A DNA stretch of 64,000 nt. Origin: Acetivibrio mesophilus (lineage in GTDB: Bacteria > Bacillota > Clostridia > Acetivibrionales > Acetivibrionaceae). The position numbers were made by a program, and so were the translations under genes. Positions 35,410-44,788 of this stretch are shown here, one piece after another (within the stretch, counting starts at the first letter, position 1; every line of letters begins with the position of its first letter). Below the pieces are notes generated by a model. That model searched no databases. It was given only the letters and a program-made list of their open reading frames with translations, and was not told the origin of the DNA. The DNA is taken from NCBI RefSeq assembly GCF_004102745.1, contig NZ_RLII01000019.1, positions 1 to 64,000 on the forward strand, written 5' to 3'.

Positions 35410-35961
35410 ATGAATAATTCAAACAGAGCCAATGCTACCAGAAAGATAGCAATAAACGGAATGATGATTGCACTGGTTTTCTTGGCAACATATGTTACTA
35501 AAATACCTACGGCAGTAGGGCCCTTTAATCTTGGGGATTCGGTTATCATAATAACAGCGGTTTTCCTAGGAAGAAAGAGCGGCTTTTTGGCGGGAGCCAT
35601 AGGATCGTCTATTGCGGATATAGCAATGGGATATCAGTATTTTGCACCGGTGACGTTTGTCGTGAAGGGACTTGAAGGTTTTGTCGCAGGTTTTATTGTG
35701 TATGCTCTGTCAAAAAGATTTAAAGAAAAAGGTCATGTAATTATATTGGTTGCATCTATAGTGGCGAGCATTGTCATGGTCTCGGGATACTTTTTTTCCG
35801 AGCTTTATGTAATGAAGATATTTGATGACACTATGGGAATGGCGGCGGCATTAAGGGATCTTCCGGTTAACCTAGTCCAAGGCGGCGTATGTGCGGTTGT
35901 GGGATACCTATTATCCGTTGCCCTTGAAAGATTCAAAATAACAAAATATATTCCGAATTAA
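35410..35961 (+). CDS. ECF transporter S component
   Basis: 183 aa integral membrane protein with about five to six spans, the substrate-binding subunit of an energy-coupling-factor importer. The signature is the N-terminal ATRKIAINGMMIALVFLATY, then GPFNLGDSVIIITAVFLGRK and GSSIADIAMGYQYFAPVTF. It needs the shared EcfA/A'/T module, which is not here (group II type). Its position right after cobS suggests a cobalamin precursor or vitamin substrate, but the sequence does not settle it. The frame opens at 35098 inside cobS, but GGGGGG at 35398-35403 fits the ATG at 35410. Confidence 0.85.
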   Translation: MNNSNRANATRKIAINGMMIALVFLATYVTKIPTAVGPFNLGDSVIIITAVFLGRKSGFLAGAIGSSIADIAMGYQYFAPVTFVVKGLEGFVAGFIVYALSKRFKEKGHVIILVASIVASIVMVSGYFFSELYVMKIFDDTMGMAAALRDLPVNLVQGGVCAVVGYLLSVALERFKITKYIPN

Positions 35962-36039
35962 GGAGCAGTAAAAGGCAGGACAAAAACAGGTTTAGAAGAA
36001 TAAAAGTAAGGATAATATTTCAAATAGGAGGTGCGTTTT

Positions 36040-36774
36040 ATGAAGCTAACAATATTGGGCAACAACGGTCCATTTCCATCAGCGGGGGGAGCTTGCTCCG
36101 GGTATCTTATCACTGAAGGAAATATAAAAATATTAATAGACTGTGGCAACGGTGTGTTGAGCAATCTTCAAAAATTCGTAAGAATTGAAGATTTGGATGC
36201 TGTAATATTAACTCATCTTCATAGTGACCATATGTCCGATATGATGGTTTTAAGATATGCAATTCAAATAAAGAAGAATAGGGGAGATGATATAAAACCT
36301 CTTAGAGTATATGCTCCCTCAGAGCCTGGCGAGGAGTATGACAGGTTGAACATTGCAGATGTATATAGCCTAAGTCCGCTTTCAGAGGATACGGTGCTGC
36401 AGCTTGATGACCTGAACATTTCCTTTGCAAAAATGAAGCATCCTGTAAAATGCTTTGGAGTATCGGTATATAACGGAAGTAAAAGGTTTGCTTTTTCCGG
36501 AGATACCTCTTGGGATCAAAACATAATTGAGTTTTCCCGGGGATCAGATTTGCTGATGCTTGATGCGGGATTGCTGTCAAAGGATAAAAAGAGTGATAAT
36601 GTACCTCATCTTACAGCGAGAGAATGCGGAATTGTTGCAAGGGATGCCGGTGTATCAAAGCTTTTGCTTACCCATTTTTGGCCTGAAGATGATGTTTCGA
36701 ACCATCTTGCCGAAGCGAAAGAAAGCTTTGAAAATGTGGAGATTGCCCAGTTGCTAAAGACATATGATATATAA
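36040..36774 (+). CDS. MBL-fold metallo-hydrolase (RNase Z-like)
   Basis: 244 aa soluble metallo-beta-lactamase-fold hydrolase. The zinc motif is LTHLHSDHMSDM (HxHxDH), with further ligands at the MKHPV His, FSGDTSWDQN (Asp) and LLTHFWPED (His). The N-terminus KLTILGNNGPFPSAGGACSG and the compact size place it with RNase Z/phosphodiesterase-like MBL proteins, though it lacks the long exosite arm of tRNA RNase Z. AGGAGG precedes the ATG at 36040. It ends at a bidirectional terminator. Substrate unknown; its place beside cobalamin genes could hint at a phosphatase-like role. Confidence 0.85.
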   Translation: MKLTILGNNGPFPSAGGACSGYLITEGNIKILIDCGNGVLSNLQKFVRIEDLDAVILTHLHSDHMSDMMVLRYAIQIKKNRGDDIKPLRVYAPSEPGEEYDRLNIADVYSLSPLSEDTVLQLDDLNISFAKMKHPVKCFGVSVYNGSKRFAFSGDTSWDQNIIEFSRGSDLLMLDAGLLSKDKKSDNVPHLTARECGIVARDAGVSKLLLTHFWPEDDVSNHLAEAKESFENVEIAQLLKTYDI

Positions 36775-36796
36775 AATATGAATTGGGGTAGCAATA

Positions 36797-36836
36797 AAAG
36801 AAGAGATTGAATTTAGCTCAATCTCTTCTTTGGCTA
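36797..36836. terminator. Bidirectional terminator
   Basis: AAAGAAGAGATTGA (36797-36810) pairs perfectly with TCAATCTCTTCTTT (36818-36831). It separates the converging MBL and chemotaxis-receptor genes. Confidence 0.85.
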
Positions 36837-36890
36837 TTTTTACTATTTAATAATCATCTTAGACTATTGCATCATACAAATCCAGTTTTC

Positions 36891-38159
36891 TTAATTTATC
36901 TGGTCGTTTTCGCTTAGAGTGTACTTTTTGAATTTGCTTTCAAGCTCTTCTACTAGTTGTTCAAGATTTTTAGCCGATTCTTTCATGTTTTCGATACATC
37001 TTAGTTCATGCTCTGTGGTAGCGGCTACCTGCTGACTTGCAGCAGCAGTTTCCTCCGATACGGAAGAAATGTTTTCTATAGCAGTGGAAACTTGAATTTT
37101 ATCCGTTTGCATTTTGGTTATTGCCTGATTTACTTCATTAATCTTGGACACTATATAAGTTATGGCATTGGCTATATTGTTGAACGCATTGTCGGTCTTG
37201 TTAACCGCTCCGTTTTGCTCCTGAGAAACTTTTTTCATTATTTCCATGGATTGAATAGCCAGTTGGGATTCTTCATGTATGCTCTGCATCAAAATGTTAA
37301 TCTCTTCGGTTGATTTCCTACTCTGATCCGCAAGCTTTCTTACCTCTTCCGCAACAACTGCGAATCCTTTTCCGGCTTCGCCTGCCCTAGCAGCTTCTAT
37401 AGCGGCGTTTAATGCCAGAAGGTTTGTTTGCTCAGCTATGCTTTCAATGGATTCCACAAACAGACCTATATCTTTAATTGTATTTGTCAGCTTTTCAACT
37501 ACTGAGAATATCTTTTCAGCAGTCTCATAGTTTTCCTTTGATTTGTCACGAAGTATGCTGACCGAATCTAGACCGACATTGTTGAGCTCATTTATCTTAC
37601 TGGTCTCTTTGGTAATTCTGTTGTAGCTTTCATATACGAAATTTATTTGATCCGAAAGCTTGTCGACCATTTCCACACCTTGTTGAGCCTGTTCGGCTTG
37701 GTGGGATGCACCATTTGCAATATCGTCCATGGTTTTCGATATGTCATCTATCGCCGTTGATGCTTGCTGTGCAGTTGTACTGACGGATTTTGTAGCATCA
37801 ATTATGGATTTGGACAAATTGTGGAAATCCGTAATTAATGACCTTATATCTGTCAGTAGTTCATTGACAACTATTACAGAGGGACGCAACATAGCAAGAT
37901 TTTCAGGATCTATGGTTTTTGAGAAATTGCCGTCTCTTATGGTTTTTACTTCTTTTTCAAATTGCCCAACAACTCGTTTGGATTGGAGTGAGGTATTTAT
38001 GTGCATAATAAAAAGCATTACAAGATTTGTCACAAAGACTGCAAGAAAAACCTGCCATTTTCCGATTAATAGACCCGATATGGTGCTTAATGCGATAACA
38101 ACTGCCAAAAGAATTAAGAACGGCAATGATTTATTGCCCAAAAAATTGGATTTTTTCAT
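36891..38159 (-). CDS. Methyl-accepting chemotaxis protein without an outer sensor domain
   Basis: 422 aa. Two closely spaced membrane spans (about 11-30 and 33-50) are separated by only a few residues, so there is no extracytoplasmic ligand domain. A HAMP-like segment (about 53-105) follows, then a long coiled-coil signalling domain with the hairpin tip [19 protein letters not shown] and [16 protein letters not shown] that binds CheA and CheW. GGAGGGAAC precedes the ATG. It likely reports an intracellular or membrane-state signal, or uses an accessory sensor. No chemotaxis genes are adjacent. Confidence 0.93.
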   Translation of the reverse strand: MKKSNFLGNKSLPFLILLAVVIALSTISGLLIGKWQVFLAVFVTNLVMLFIMHINTSLQSKRVVGQFEKEVKTIRDGNFSKTIDPENLAMLRPSVIVVNELLTDIRSLITDFHNLSKSIIDATKSVSTTAQQASTAIDDISKTMDDIANGASHQAEQAQQGVEMVDKLSDQINFVYESYNRITKETSKINELNNVGLDSVSILRDKSKENYETAEKIFSVVEKLTNTIKDIGLFVESIESIAEQTNLLALNAAIEAARAGEAGKGFAVVAEEVRKLADQSRKSTEEINILMQSIHEESQLAIQSMEIMKKVSQEQNGAVNKTDNAFNNIANAITYIVSKINEVNQAITKMQTDKIQVSTAIENISSVSEETAAASQQVAATTEHELRCIENMKESAKNLEQLVEELESKFKKYTLSENDQIN

Positions 38160-38309
38160 ATTGTTCCCTCCAGCTTAGAATAAGAGAATAGAAATCAGTC
38201 AGAAATGCTATAATACTATATTTCGATATTGATTATAAAAAATCCTTCTTAAACACATATTAATTTATTTATATTATATAAAATAGTAGCCTCTACGGGA
38301 AATTTTACA

Positions 38310-38338
38310 TTGACATGGATTATGGGATTGTATACAAT
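38310..38338 (+). promoter_or_regulatory. Promoter with FadR/GntR-type operator for the citrate operon
   Basis: TTGACA (38310-38315), 17 bases, TACAAT (38333-38338). The perfect palindrome ATTGTATACAAT (38327-38338) includes the whole -10 box. FadR-subfamily GntR regulators commonly bind short palindromes of this kind, and the operon ends with such a regulator. Confidence 0.75.
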
Positions 38339-38433
38339 TATACTAAAATACAAAGGTGCGTAAATACAATATAGTTTACATTAATATGATATACATAGAA
38401 TTATGTAATCAAGATAGATTAAGGGGGTAAAAT

Positions 38434-39813
38434 ATGATCGAGTTTAACAAGAAAACCAATACACTAGAGCAGCTTCAATATAAATATTCGCTCCAGGATG
38501 TTTCAGAGCCAAATCTGTATAGGGAAATTTTTAATTATGATGAAATACCGAAGTGTGCATTCAATCATAGAAAGGTACCTATGTTTCCTGCAGACGAGAT
38601 ATGGATAACAGATACCACATTCAGGGATGGACAGCAATCAAGAGAACCTTATACTGTGGACCAGATTCTGCACCTGTTTGATCTCTTACATAAGCTGAGC
38701 GGACCTAAGGGTATTATCAGACAGTGTGAGTTTTTCCTTTACAGCGATAGAGATAAGGAAGCCGTTTATAAATGTCAAGAGAGAGGATATGAGTTCCCGG
38801 AGGTTACAAGCTGGATAAGGGCAACAAAGAATGATTTCCAATTGGCAAAAGATATGGGAATGAAGGAGAGCGGAATCCTTGTAAGCTGCTCCGACTATCA
38901 TATATTTAAAAAGCTCAACATGACAAGAAAACAGGCGCTTGAACACTATATGAGCATTATAAAAAGTGCTATAGAGGTAGGAATAAGACCAAGATGTCAC
39001 TTTGAGGACATTACTAGAGCTGATTTCTATGGCTTTGTTGTGCCTTTTGCTTTAGAGCTCAGAAAGCTTATGGAAGAAAGCAAAGTGCCGATTAAGATTC
39101 GTGCCTGTGATACATTAGGATATGGAGTTTCATATCCGGGTGCGGCACTGCCGAGAAGTGTTCCGGGAATAATTTATGGACTCAGGCATCATGCCGGTTT
39201 CCCAAGTGAACTCATAGAATGGCATGGGCATAATGACTTCTACAAGGCTGTCAGCAATTCGGCAGCTGCATGGTTGTACGGAGCTTCCAGTGTAAACTGC
39301 TCCCTTCTCGGTATTGGCGAGAGGACAGGAAATACACCTCTTGAAGCAATGGTTATTGAGTATGCTCAGCTCAGGGGAACTACGGATGGTATGGATACAA
39401 CAGTAATAACCGAGATTGCTGAATATTATGAAAAAGAACTGGATTATCAAATACCTTCAAGGACTCCTTTCGTCGGAAGACATTTTAATGTTACACAAGC
39501 AGGAATACATGCCGACGGACTTTTAAAGAATGAGGAAATATACAATATATTTGATACCGCAAAGCTTTTAAACAGGCCTGTAGGTGTTGCGATAAACCAG
39601 ACTTCCGGCCTTGCGGGAATTGCCCATTGGATAAACAGCAACTTTGGGCTTGAAGGTGCAAAAAGAATTGACAAAAAGGATGAAAGAGTAGTAAAAATTA
39701 AAGAGTGGGTAGATGAACAATATAAAACCGGACGTGTAACAGCTATAGGTGATAACGAGCTTGAAGAGGTTATAAAAGAAATAGCTCCGGAAATATTTGA
39801 TCTGGTACTCTAA
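38434..39813 (+). CDS. Re-citrate synthase (homocitrate/isopropylmalate synthase family)
   Basis: 459 aa. HMGL-like TIM-barrel enzyme; marks are ITDTTFRDGQQSREPY (metal-binding start), RCHFEDITRAD, RACDTLGYGVSYPG and EWHGHNDFYKAVSN (His-x-His metal ligands), with a C-terminal RHFNVTQAGIHADG segment. It lacks the C-terminal LeuA regulatory domain. The overall sequence and its fusion into one operon with aconitase match the Re-face citrate synthase known from Clostridium kluyveri and relatives, which makes citrate from oxaloacetate and acetyl-CoA. Homocitrate or isopropylmalate synthase is the alternative, but the neighbour aconitase favours citrate. An AGGGGG site precedes the ATG. Confidence 0.88.
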   Translation: MIEFNKKTNTLEQLQYKYSLQDVSEPNLYREIFNYDEIPKCAFNHRKVPMFPADEIWITDTTFRDGQQSREPYTVDQILHLFDLLHKLSGPKGIIRQCEFFLYSDRDKEAVYKCQERGYEFPEVTSWIRATKNDFQLAKDMGMKESGILVSCSDYHIFKKLNMTRKQALEHYMSIIKSAIEVGIRPRCHFEDITRADFYGFVVPFALELRKLMEESKVPIKIRACDTLGYGVSYPGAALPRSVPGIIYGLRHHAGFPSELIEWHGHNDFYKAVSNSAAAWLYGASSVNCSLLGIGERTGNTPLEAMVIEYAQLRGTTDGMDTTVITEIAEYYEKELDYQIPSRTPFVGRHFNVTQAGIHADGLLKNEEIYNIFDTAKLLNRPVGVAINQTSGLAGIAHWINSNFGLEGAKRIDKKDERVVKIKEWVDEQYKTGRVTAIGDNELEEVIKEIAPEIFDLVL

Positions 39814-39847
39814 GATAGTAATATGAAAAAATAAGGGGGAATTGTGA

Positions 39848-41776
39848 GTGGGATTGAATTTAGCGCAGAAGATAATTAAGGAACATTTGATAAGCGGGGA
39901 AATGACCCCCGGCAGTGAAATATCGATAAGAATAGACCAGACTTTGACTCAGGACTCTACCGGAACAATGGCATATCTACAGTTTGAGGCTATGGGAATT
40001 CCAAGGGTAAAGACGAAAAAGTCTGTTGCATACATTGATCATAACACATTGCAGGCAGGTTTTGAGAATGCCGATGACCATAAATATATTCAGACAGTTA
40101 CTTCAAAGCATGGGGTGTATTTTTCAAGACCGGGCAACGGTATATGTCACCAAGTTCAACTAGAGAGATTTGGTGTGCCGGGAATGACCCTTTTAGGATC
40201 CGACAGTCATACTCCTACCGGCGGAGGGATTGGAATGCTTGCTATAGGAGCAGGCGGTCTTGATGTAGCAGTGGCAATGGGCGGAGGTCCATACTATATG
40301 ATGATGCCGAAAGTGTGCAGAGTTGTTTTAAAAGGAGCTTTAAGACCATGGGTTACTGCCAAGGATATAATTCTTGAGGTATTGAGGAACCTTTCGGTAA
40401 AAGGTGGAGTGGGCAAGGTTATCGAGTATGCAGGAGATGGCATAAAGAGCCTTACTGTTCCTGAAAGAGCGACGATTACCAATATGGGAGCGGAGCTTGG
40501 CGCTACTACTTCAATTTTCCCAAGTGATGAGGTTACAAGGGAATTCCTTAAGGCTCAGGGCAGAGAGAATGACTGGGTTGAGCTAAAACCCGATGAGGAT
40601 GCTCAATATGACGAAGAGCTTGTTATTGAGCTTGATAAGTTGGAGCCTCTGGCAGCACAGCCCCATAGCCCGGATAATGTTGCAAAGATTCGTGATATAG
40701 GAAAGCTAAAGGTTGATCAGGTGGCAATCGGAAGCTGTACCAACTCTTCATATATGGATATGATGAAGGTGGCTGCAATACTAAAAGGAAAGAAAGTTCA
40801 TCCTAATGTCAGCCTTGTTATTGCACCGGGTTCTAGACAGGTGTTGACAATGCTTGCTCAGAATGGAGCTTTAGCTGATATGGTTGCGGCAGGGGCAAGA
40901 ATATTGGAAAGTGCTTGCGGACCATGTATAGGAATGGGTCAGGCACCGGCAACCGATGCCATTTCTTTAAGAACCTTCAATAGAAATTTTGAAGGAAGAA
41001 GCGGTACAAAGTCTGCCAAAGTTTATTTGGTTAGCCCTGAGACGGCTGCAGCAAGTGCAATAACCGGAGTATTGACCGATCCTTCGGAATTGGGTGAGGC
41101 ACCGAAAGTCAGCATGCCTGAAAAATTTGTTATTGATGACAGCATGGTTTTGGAGCCTGCACCGGAAGGAGCAGATGTTGAAGTAGTTAGAGGACCTAAT
41201 ATCAAGCCTTTCCCGATAAACAAGGCGTTGGAGGACAAAGTTAATGGTAAAGCTCTCATAAAGGTTGGGGATAATATCACAACTGACCACATTATGCCTT
41301 CAAATGCAAAGCTTTTGCCTTTCAGGTCGAATGTGCCGTACCTTGCAGAATTCTGTCTCACACCTTGTGATGCGGATTTCCCGAAGAGAGCAAAGGAAAA
41401 TGGCGGAGGATTTATAGTCGGAGGTTCAAACTACGGACAAGGTTCAAGCCGTGAACATGCTGCGTTAGCACCCCTTCAATTGGGAATAAAGGGAGTTATT
41501 GCAAAGTCTTTTGCAAGAATTCACATGGCAAACCTCATTAATTCAGGAATCATACCTATGACCTTTGAAAATGAGGCTGACTATGATGAAATAGACATGG
41601 GTGACGAGCTTGTGATTGAGAATGCAAGGGATCAGATAAAAAATGGCAGCAGCATTGTAGTGAAAAATGTAACTAAGGGAAAAGATATAAAGGTTAATGT
41701 TTCACTGTCTGAAAGACAGGTGGAAATGATTCTTGCTGGTGGACTTTTAAACTATACAAGACAGCAAAATCAGTAA
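39848..41776 (+). CDS. Aconitate hydratase
   Basis: 642 aa cytosolic [4Fe-4S] enzyme that converts citrate to isocitrate. The N-terminus GLNLAQKIIKEHLISGEMTP and IDQTLTQDSTGTMAYLQFEA are typical of this compact bacterial aconitase. Cluster cysteines are in GSCTNSSYMD and ESACGPCIGMG, and the swivel domain has GGSNYGQGSSREHAALAP. The start is GTG at 39848, which gives the conserved MGLNLAQK; an AAGGGGGA site precedes it. It lies 34 bases after the Re-citrate synthase gene and in the same operon. No isocitrate dehydrogenase follows in this window. Confidence 0.95.
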   Translation: MGLNLAQKIIKEHLISGEMTPGSEISIRIDQTLTQDSTGTMAYLQFEAMGIPRVKTKKSVAYIDHNTLQAGFENADDHKYIQTVTSKHGVYFSRPGNGICHQVQLERFGVPGMTLLGSDSHTPTGGGIGMLAIGAGGLDVAVAMGGGPYYMMMPKVCRVVLKGALRPWVTAKDIILEVLRNLSVKGGVGKVIEYAGDGIKSLTVPERATITNMGAELGATTSIFPSDEVTREFLKAQGRENDWVELKPDEDAQYDEELVIELDKLEPLAAQPHSPDNVAKIRDIGKLKVDQVAIGSCTNSSYMDMMKVAAILKGKKVHPNVSLVIAPGSRQVLTMLAQNGALADMVAAGARILESACGPCIGMGQAPATDAISLRTFNRNFEGRSGTKSAKVYLVSPETAAASAITGVLTDPSELGEAPKVSMPEKFVIDDSMVLEPAPEGADVEVVRGPNIKPFPINKALEDKVNGKALIKVGDNITTDHIMPSNAKLLPFRSNVPYLAEFCLTPCDADFPKRAKENGGGFIVGGSNYGQGSSREHAALAPLQLGIKGVIAKSFARIHMANLINSGIIPMTFENEADYDEIDMGDELVIENARDQIKNGSSIVVKNVTKGKDIKVNVSLSERQVEMILAGGLLNYTRQQNQ

Positions 41777-41857
41777 GAATGGAGGGAGCACCCCTCGGTT
41801 TTGGTGGGTGGCGGGAAAATATGGAGAAGTTGCGCTCTGCAAAGGGGGAGAGCAAAA

Positions 41858-42529
41858 GTGGCGAAAATTGAACACGATGAAAGTGAAAGCTATTTGCGTT
41901 CACTAAGGGCAAAAGTGTTTTATCAGATTCAAAACGATATATTAAACGGAGTTTATCAACCGGGGGATAGTCTTACTGAAAAAAAGCTCTGTGATGAGCT
42001 TGGAGTCAGTAGAACTCCTGTAAGAGAAGCAATAAGGCAACTTGAATTGGAAGAACTTGTCCGCTCGATCCCTAATAAGGGTGTGGTTGTAACAGGAATA
42101 TCTGCTAAGGATATTGAAGAAATATATGTTATAAGGATGATGATTGAAGGGCTTGCTTCAAGATGGGCGGCGGAAAATATAACACCAGAGGAAGCGGAAG
42201 AGCTTAAAGAGGCATTGGACTTAGAAGAGTTTTATACAAATAAGAATGATACCGAGCATTTATTGAAGCTTGATTCAAAGTTCCATGACATCCTCTTTAG
42301 AGCCAGCAAGAGCAAACCTCTAATTCATATACTGAGCACGTTCCACCACCATGTTCAAAGAGCCAGAAACGCATCCTTCGGGTCACCGGGTAGAGCCAAA
42401 AAGGTTTTGGAGGAACATAAGGCAATATACGAAGCAGTAGTTGCTGGAGATGCTGATAGAGCGGAAAAAATGACAAAAGAACATGTAAAAAACGCCAGCA
42501 TGATGTTTAAGCGCGTATTTAAGGGTTAA
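41858..42529 (+). CDS. GntR family regulator, FadR subfamily
   Basis: 223 aa. N-terminal winged helix (about 15-80; YQPGDSLTEKKLCDELGVSR, then TPVREAIRQLE) and a C-terminal all-helical FCD effector domain (about 90-215; acidic and His metal-type positions in DSKFHDILFRAS and HHHVQRAR). The frame opens at 41801, but AAGGGGGAG at 41841-41849 indicates the GTG at 41858. It is the last gene of the citrate operon and a natural candidate to bind the palindrome in that promoter. The effector may be citrate or another organic acid, as in other FCD regulators; that is inference. Confidence 0.9.
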   Translation: MAKIEHDESESYLRSLRAKVFYQIQNDILNGVYQPGDSLTEKKLCDELGVSRTPVREAIRQLELEELVRSIPNKGVVVTGISAKDIEEIYVIRMMIEGLASRWAAENITPEEAEELKEALDLEEFYTNKNDTEHLLKLDSKFHDILFRASKSKPLIHILSTFHHHVQRARNASFGSPGRAKKVLEEHKAIYEAVVAGDADRAEKMTKEHVKNASMMFKRVFKG

Positions 42530-42537
42530 AAAAACGG

Positions 42538-42589
42538 GGTCAGGCTTGATGGGTTCACATTCCAAAGTGTGGATTTGTCAAGCCTGACC
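42538..42589 (+). terminator. Long-stem hairpin after the GntR gene
   Basis: GGTCAGGCTTGA (42538-42549) pairs exactly with TCAAGCCTGACC (42578-42589). The 28-base loop holds a minor CACA/TGTG stem. No T run follows, so it may be a weak terminator or processing site before the methyltransferase gene. Confidence 0.55.
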
Positions 42590-42608
42590 TTGTAAAAGGA
42601 GTTGTGAA

Positions 42609-43982
42609 ATGAAGCTTCCTGAAGAATTTTTAAGAAAAATGGAAGGACTTTTTGATGCTGATGAATATGAAGAATTCTTAAAATCCTATGATATGCCAAG
42701 GTATTATGGGCTTCGGGTCAATACACTAAAGGTAGGAATTGAAGAGTTTAAAAAGATTTCGCCTTTTGAGCTTGAACCCATACCATGGACAAAGGATGGT
42801 TTTTATTATCGTGAAGGGGATAATCCAGGAAAGCATCCGTATTATCACGCCGGACTTTATTATATTCAAGAGCCCAGTGCCATGCTTCCGGGAGCCGTTA
42901 TGAATGCCGAGGGCGGGGATTATGTATTGGACCTTTGTGCTGCTCCCGGGGGAAAAACGGTGCAAATGGCAGCCGGCATGAAGGGAAAAGGCCTTCTTGT
43001 AGCTAATGATATAAATGCGGACAGGGTAAAGGCTCTGGTAAAAAACATTGAGCTTTGCGGTATAACCAATGCCATAGTTACCAATGAGAGTCCCGACAAA
43101 CTGGCGCGCAAGCTCAGTGGATTTTTTGACAGGATACTTGTTGATGCACCGTGCTCCGGAGAAGGAATGTTTAGAAAGGATGAGGATGCAGCAAAGAGCT
43201 GGGGCAAATTCAAGTGTGACAAATGCTGTACTATGCAGCGGGAAATTCTTGACAGCGTGGATGAGATGCTAAAGCCCGGAGGATATATAGTCTATTCCAC
43301 ATGTACTTTTTCTCCCGAGGAAAATGAGGGAATGATTTCCGGTTTTCTGGAGAAGCATAAAAACTATGATGTGTTGGAAATACCTAAAGCATATGGCATA
43401 GATAATGGCCGCCCCGAATGGTGGGATAACAATAGAGAATTGTTGAAAACTGCCAGGTTGTGGCCTCACAAGGTAAAAGGAGAGGGACACTTTGTTGCCC
43501 TTCTTAGGAAAAAAGGTGATAGAACTACCAATGAAATAGGGATTGTAAAAAATAAAGACTCCAATGTGAATAAGCTCATGGAGCCCTTTTATAAGTTTGC
43601 TGAAGAAAATCTAAACATAAATATAGATGGCTTTTTCACCGTTAAAGGAAATAATTTATACTGTCTTCCTGTAGAGCCACCTGATCTATCAGGCATAAAG
43701 GTGGCAAAATTCGGTTGGTACTTAGGGGAAATATTAAAGGGCAGGTTTGAGCCATCCCACTCCTTTGCCCTTTCGTTGAAAAAGGAAGATATCAAGAAGA
43801 CGGTAAACCTTGGAGCAGATTCAATTGATGTGTTAAAATATTTAAAGGGTGAAACCCTGATGCTTGAAGGAAACCCGGGATATACAGGAGTTTTGGTTGA
43901 CGGATATACATTAGGCTGGGCAAAGCAGACCGGGGATATGCTAAAGAATCTGTACCCAAAGGGCTGGAGGAAAATGCAATAA
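42609..43982 (+). CDS. rRNA cytosine-C5 methyltransferase (RsmF/NOP2-Sun family)
   Basis: 457 aa. SAM-dependent RNA m5C methyltransferase. Motif I is LDLCAAPGGKTVQMA, the catalytic-cycle Cys is in DAPCSGEGMFR (motif IV) and the nucleophile Cys in STCTFSPEENEG (motif VI). The C-terminal part (about 310-457) matches the RsmF-type PUA-like extension that contacts 16S rRNA. AAGGAG precedes the ATG. First of three RNA-related genes running the same way (pseudouridine synthase and a methyltransferase follow). Confidence 0.93.
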   Translation: MKLPEEFLRKMEGLFDADEYEEFLKSYDMPRYYGLRVNTLKVGIEEFKKISPFELEPIPWTKDGFYYREGDNPGKHPYYHAGLYYIQEPSAMLPGAVMNAEGGDYVLDLCAAPGGKTVQMAAGMKGKGLLVANDINADRVKALVKNIELCGITNAIVTNESPDKLARKLSGFFDRILVDAPCSGEGMFRKDEDAAKSWGKFKCDKCCTMQREILDSVDEMLKPGGYIVYSTCTFSPEENEGMISGFLEKHKNYDVLEIPKAYGIDNGRPEWWDNNRELLKTARLWPHKVKGEGHFVALLRKKGDRTTNEIGIVKNKDSNVNKLMEPFYKFAEENLNINIDGFFTVKGNNLYCLPVEPPDLSGIKVAKFGWYLGEILKGRFEPSHSFALSLKKEDIKKTVNLGADSIDVLKYLKGETLMLEGNPGYTGVLVDGYTLGWAKQTGDMLKNLYPKGWRKMQ

Positions 43983-44025
43983 CAATGTAATTATAGTCAT
44001 ATATAATATGGAGGTAGGTGGAGCA

Positions 44026-44760
44026 TTGAAAGATACACAGAGGGTGGACAAGATACTATCGAACTTTGGGTTTGGTACCAGAAAGGAAATAAAGCAACTG
44101 GTCAAATGCGGAGCGGTAAAAGTTGACGGAATTATAATAAAAGACAGCGGAATGCATGTTGACCCAAAAGAAAGCCTTATAGAAGTAGCCGGAGAAATAT
44201 TGAAATATCGGCAGTTTATTTATATAATGATGAATAAGCCGCAGGGAGTCGTGTCAGCAACTTATGACAATAGGCTAAAGACGGTAATTGATATCCTGCC
44301 GGATGAATACAAATGCTTCAACTTATTTCCGGTAGGAAGATTGGATATTGACACCGAAGGACTTCTTCTTCTGACAAATGACGGGCAGCTGGCCCATGAA
44401 CTGCTTTCGCCCAAAAAGCATGTACCCAAGAGGTACTATGCTCTCATCGACGGAAATGTTACGACGAAAGATGTAGATGCCTTTAGGGAAGGGGTTGTGT
44501 TGGACGACGGTTATAAAACTCTTCCTTCGGAGCTTTTTATACTGAAGTCGGATACTTACTCCGAGGTGGAAATAGTGATTCATGAAGGCAAATTTCACCA
44601 GATAAAGAGAATGTTTGAGTCCGTCGGGAAAAAAGTAAAATACTTAAAGAGAATTCAGATGGGGAGACTAAAGCTGGATGAAACCCTCAAACTGGGTGAA
44701 TCGAGGGAGCTTACCGAAGAGGAGGCTCTACTCATCAAAGAGGTTCAAACAGTAAATTGA
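44026..44760 (+). CDS. Pseudouridine synthase, RsuA/RluB/E/F family
   Basis: 244 aa. An N-terminal S4 RNA-binding domain (about 5-55; RVDKILSNFGFGTRKEIKQL) is followed by a RsuA-type catalytic domain, with the active-site Asp in GRLDIDTEGLLLLTNDG and the family segment FHQIKRMFESVGKKV. It converts a uridine to pseudouridine in 16S or 23S rRNA; by size and architecture RsuA (16S) or RluB-like are both possible. An ATG at 44008 is in frame, but the GGAGGT site lies inside it and is spaced for the TTG at 44026. It lies between two methyltransferase genes. Confidence 0.9.
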   Translation: MKDTQRVDKILSNFGFGTRKEIKQLVKCGAVKVDGIIIKDSGMHVDPKESLIEVAGEILKYRQFIYIMMNKPQGVVSATYDNRLKTVIDILPDEYKCFNLFPVGRLDIDTEGLLLLTNDGQLAHELLSPKKHVPKRYYALIDGNVTTKDVDAFREGVVLDDGYKTLPSELFILKSDTYSEVEIVIHEGKFHQIKRMFESVGKKVKYLKRIQMGRLKLDETLKLGESRELTEEEALLIKEVQTVN

Positions 44761-44788
44761 GTATTATTTTTACAGGTGGTATGAGCGG

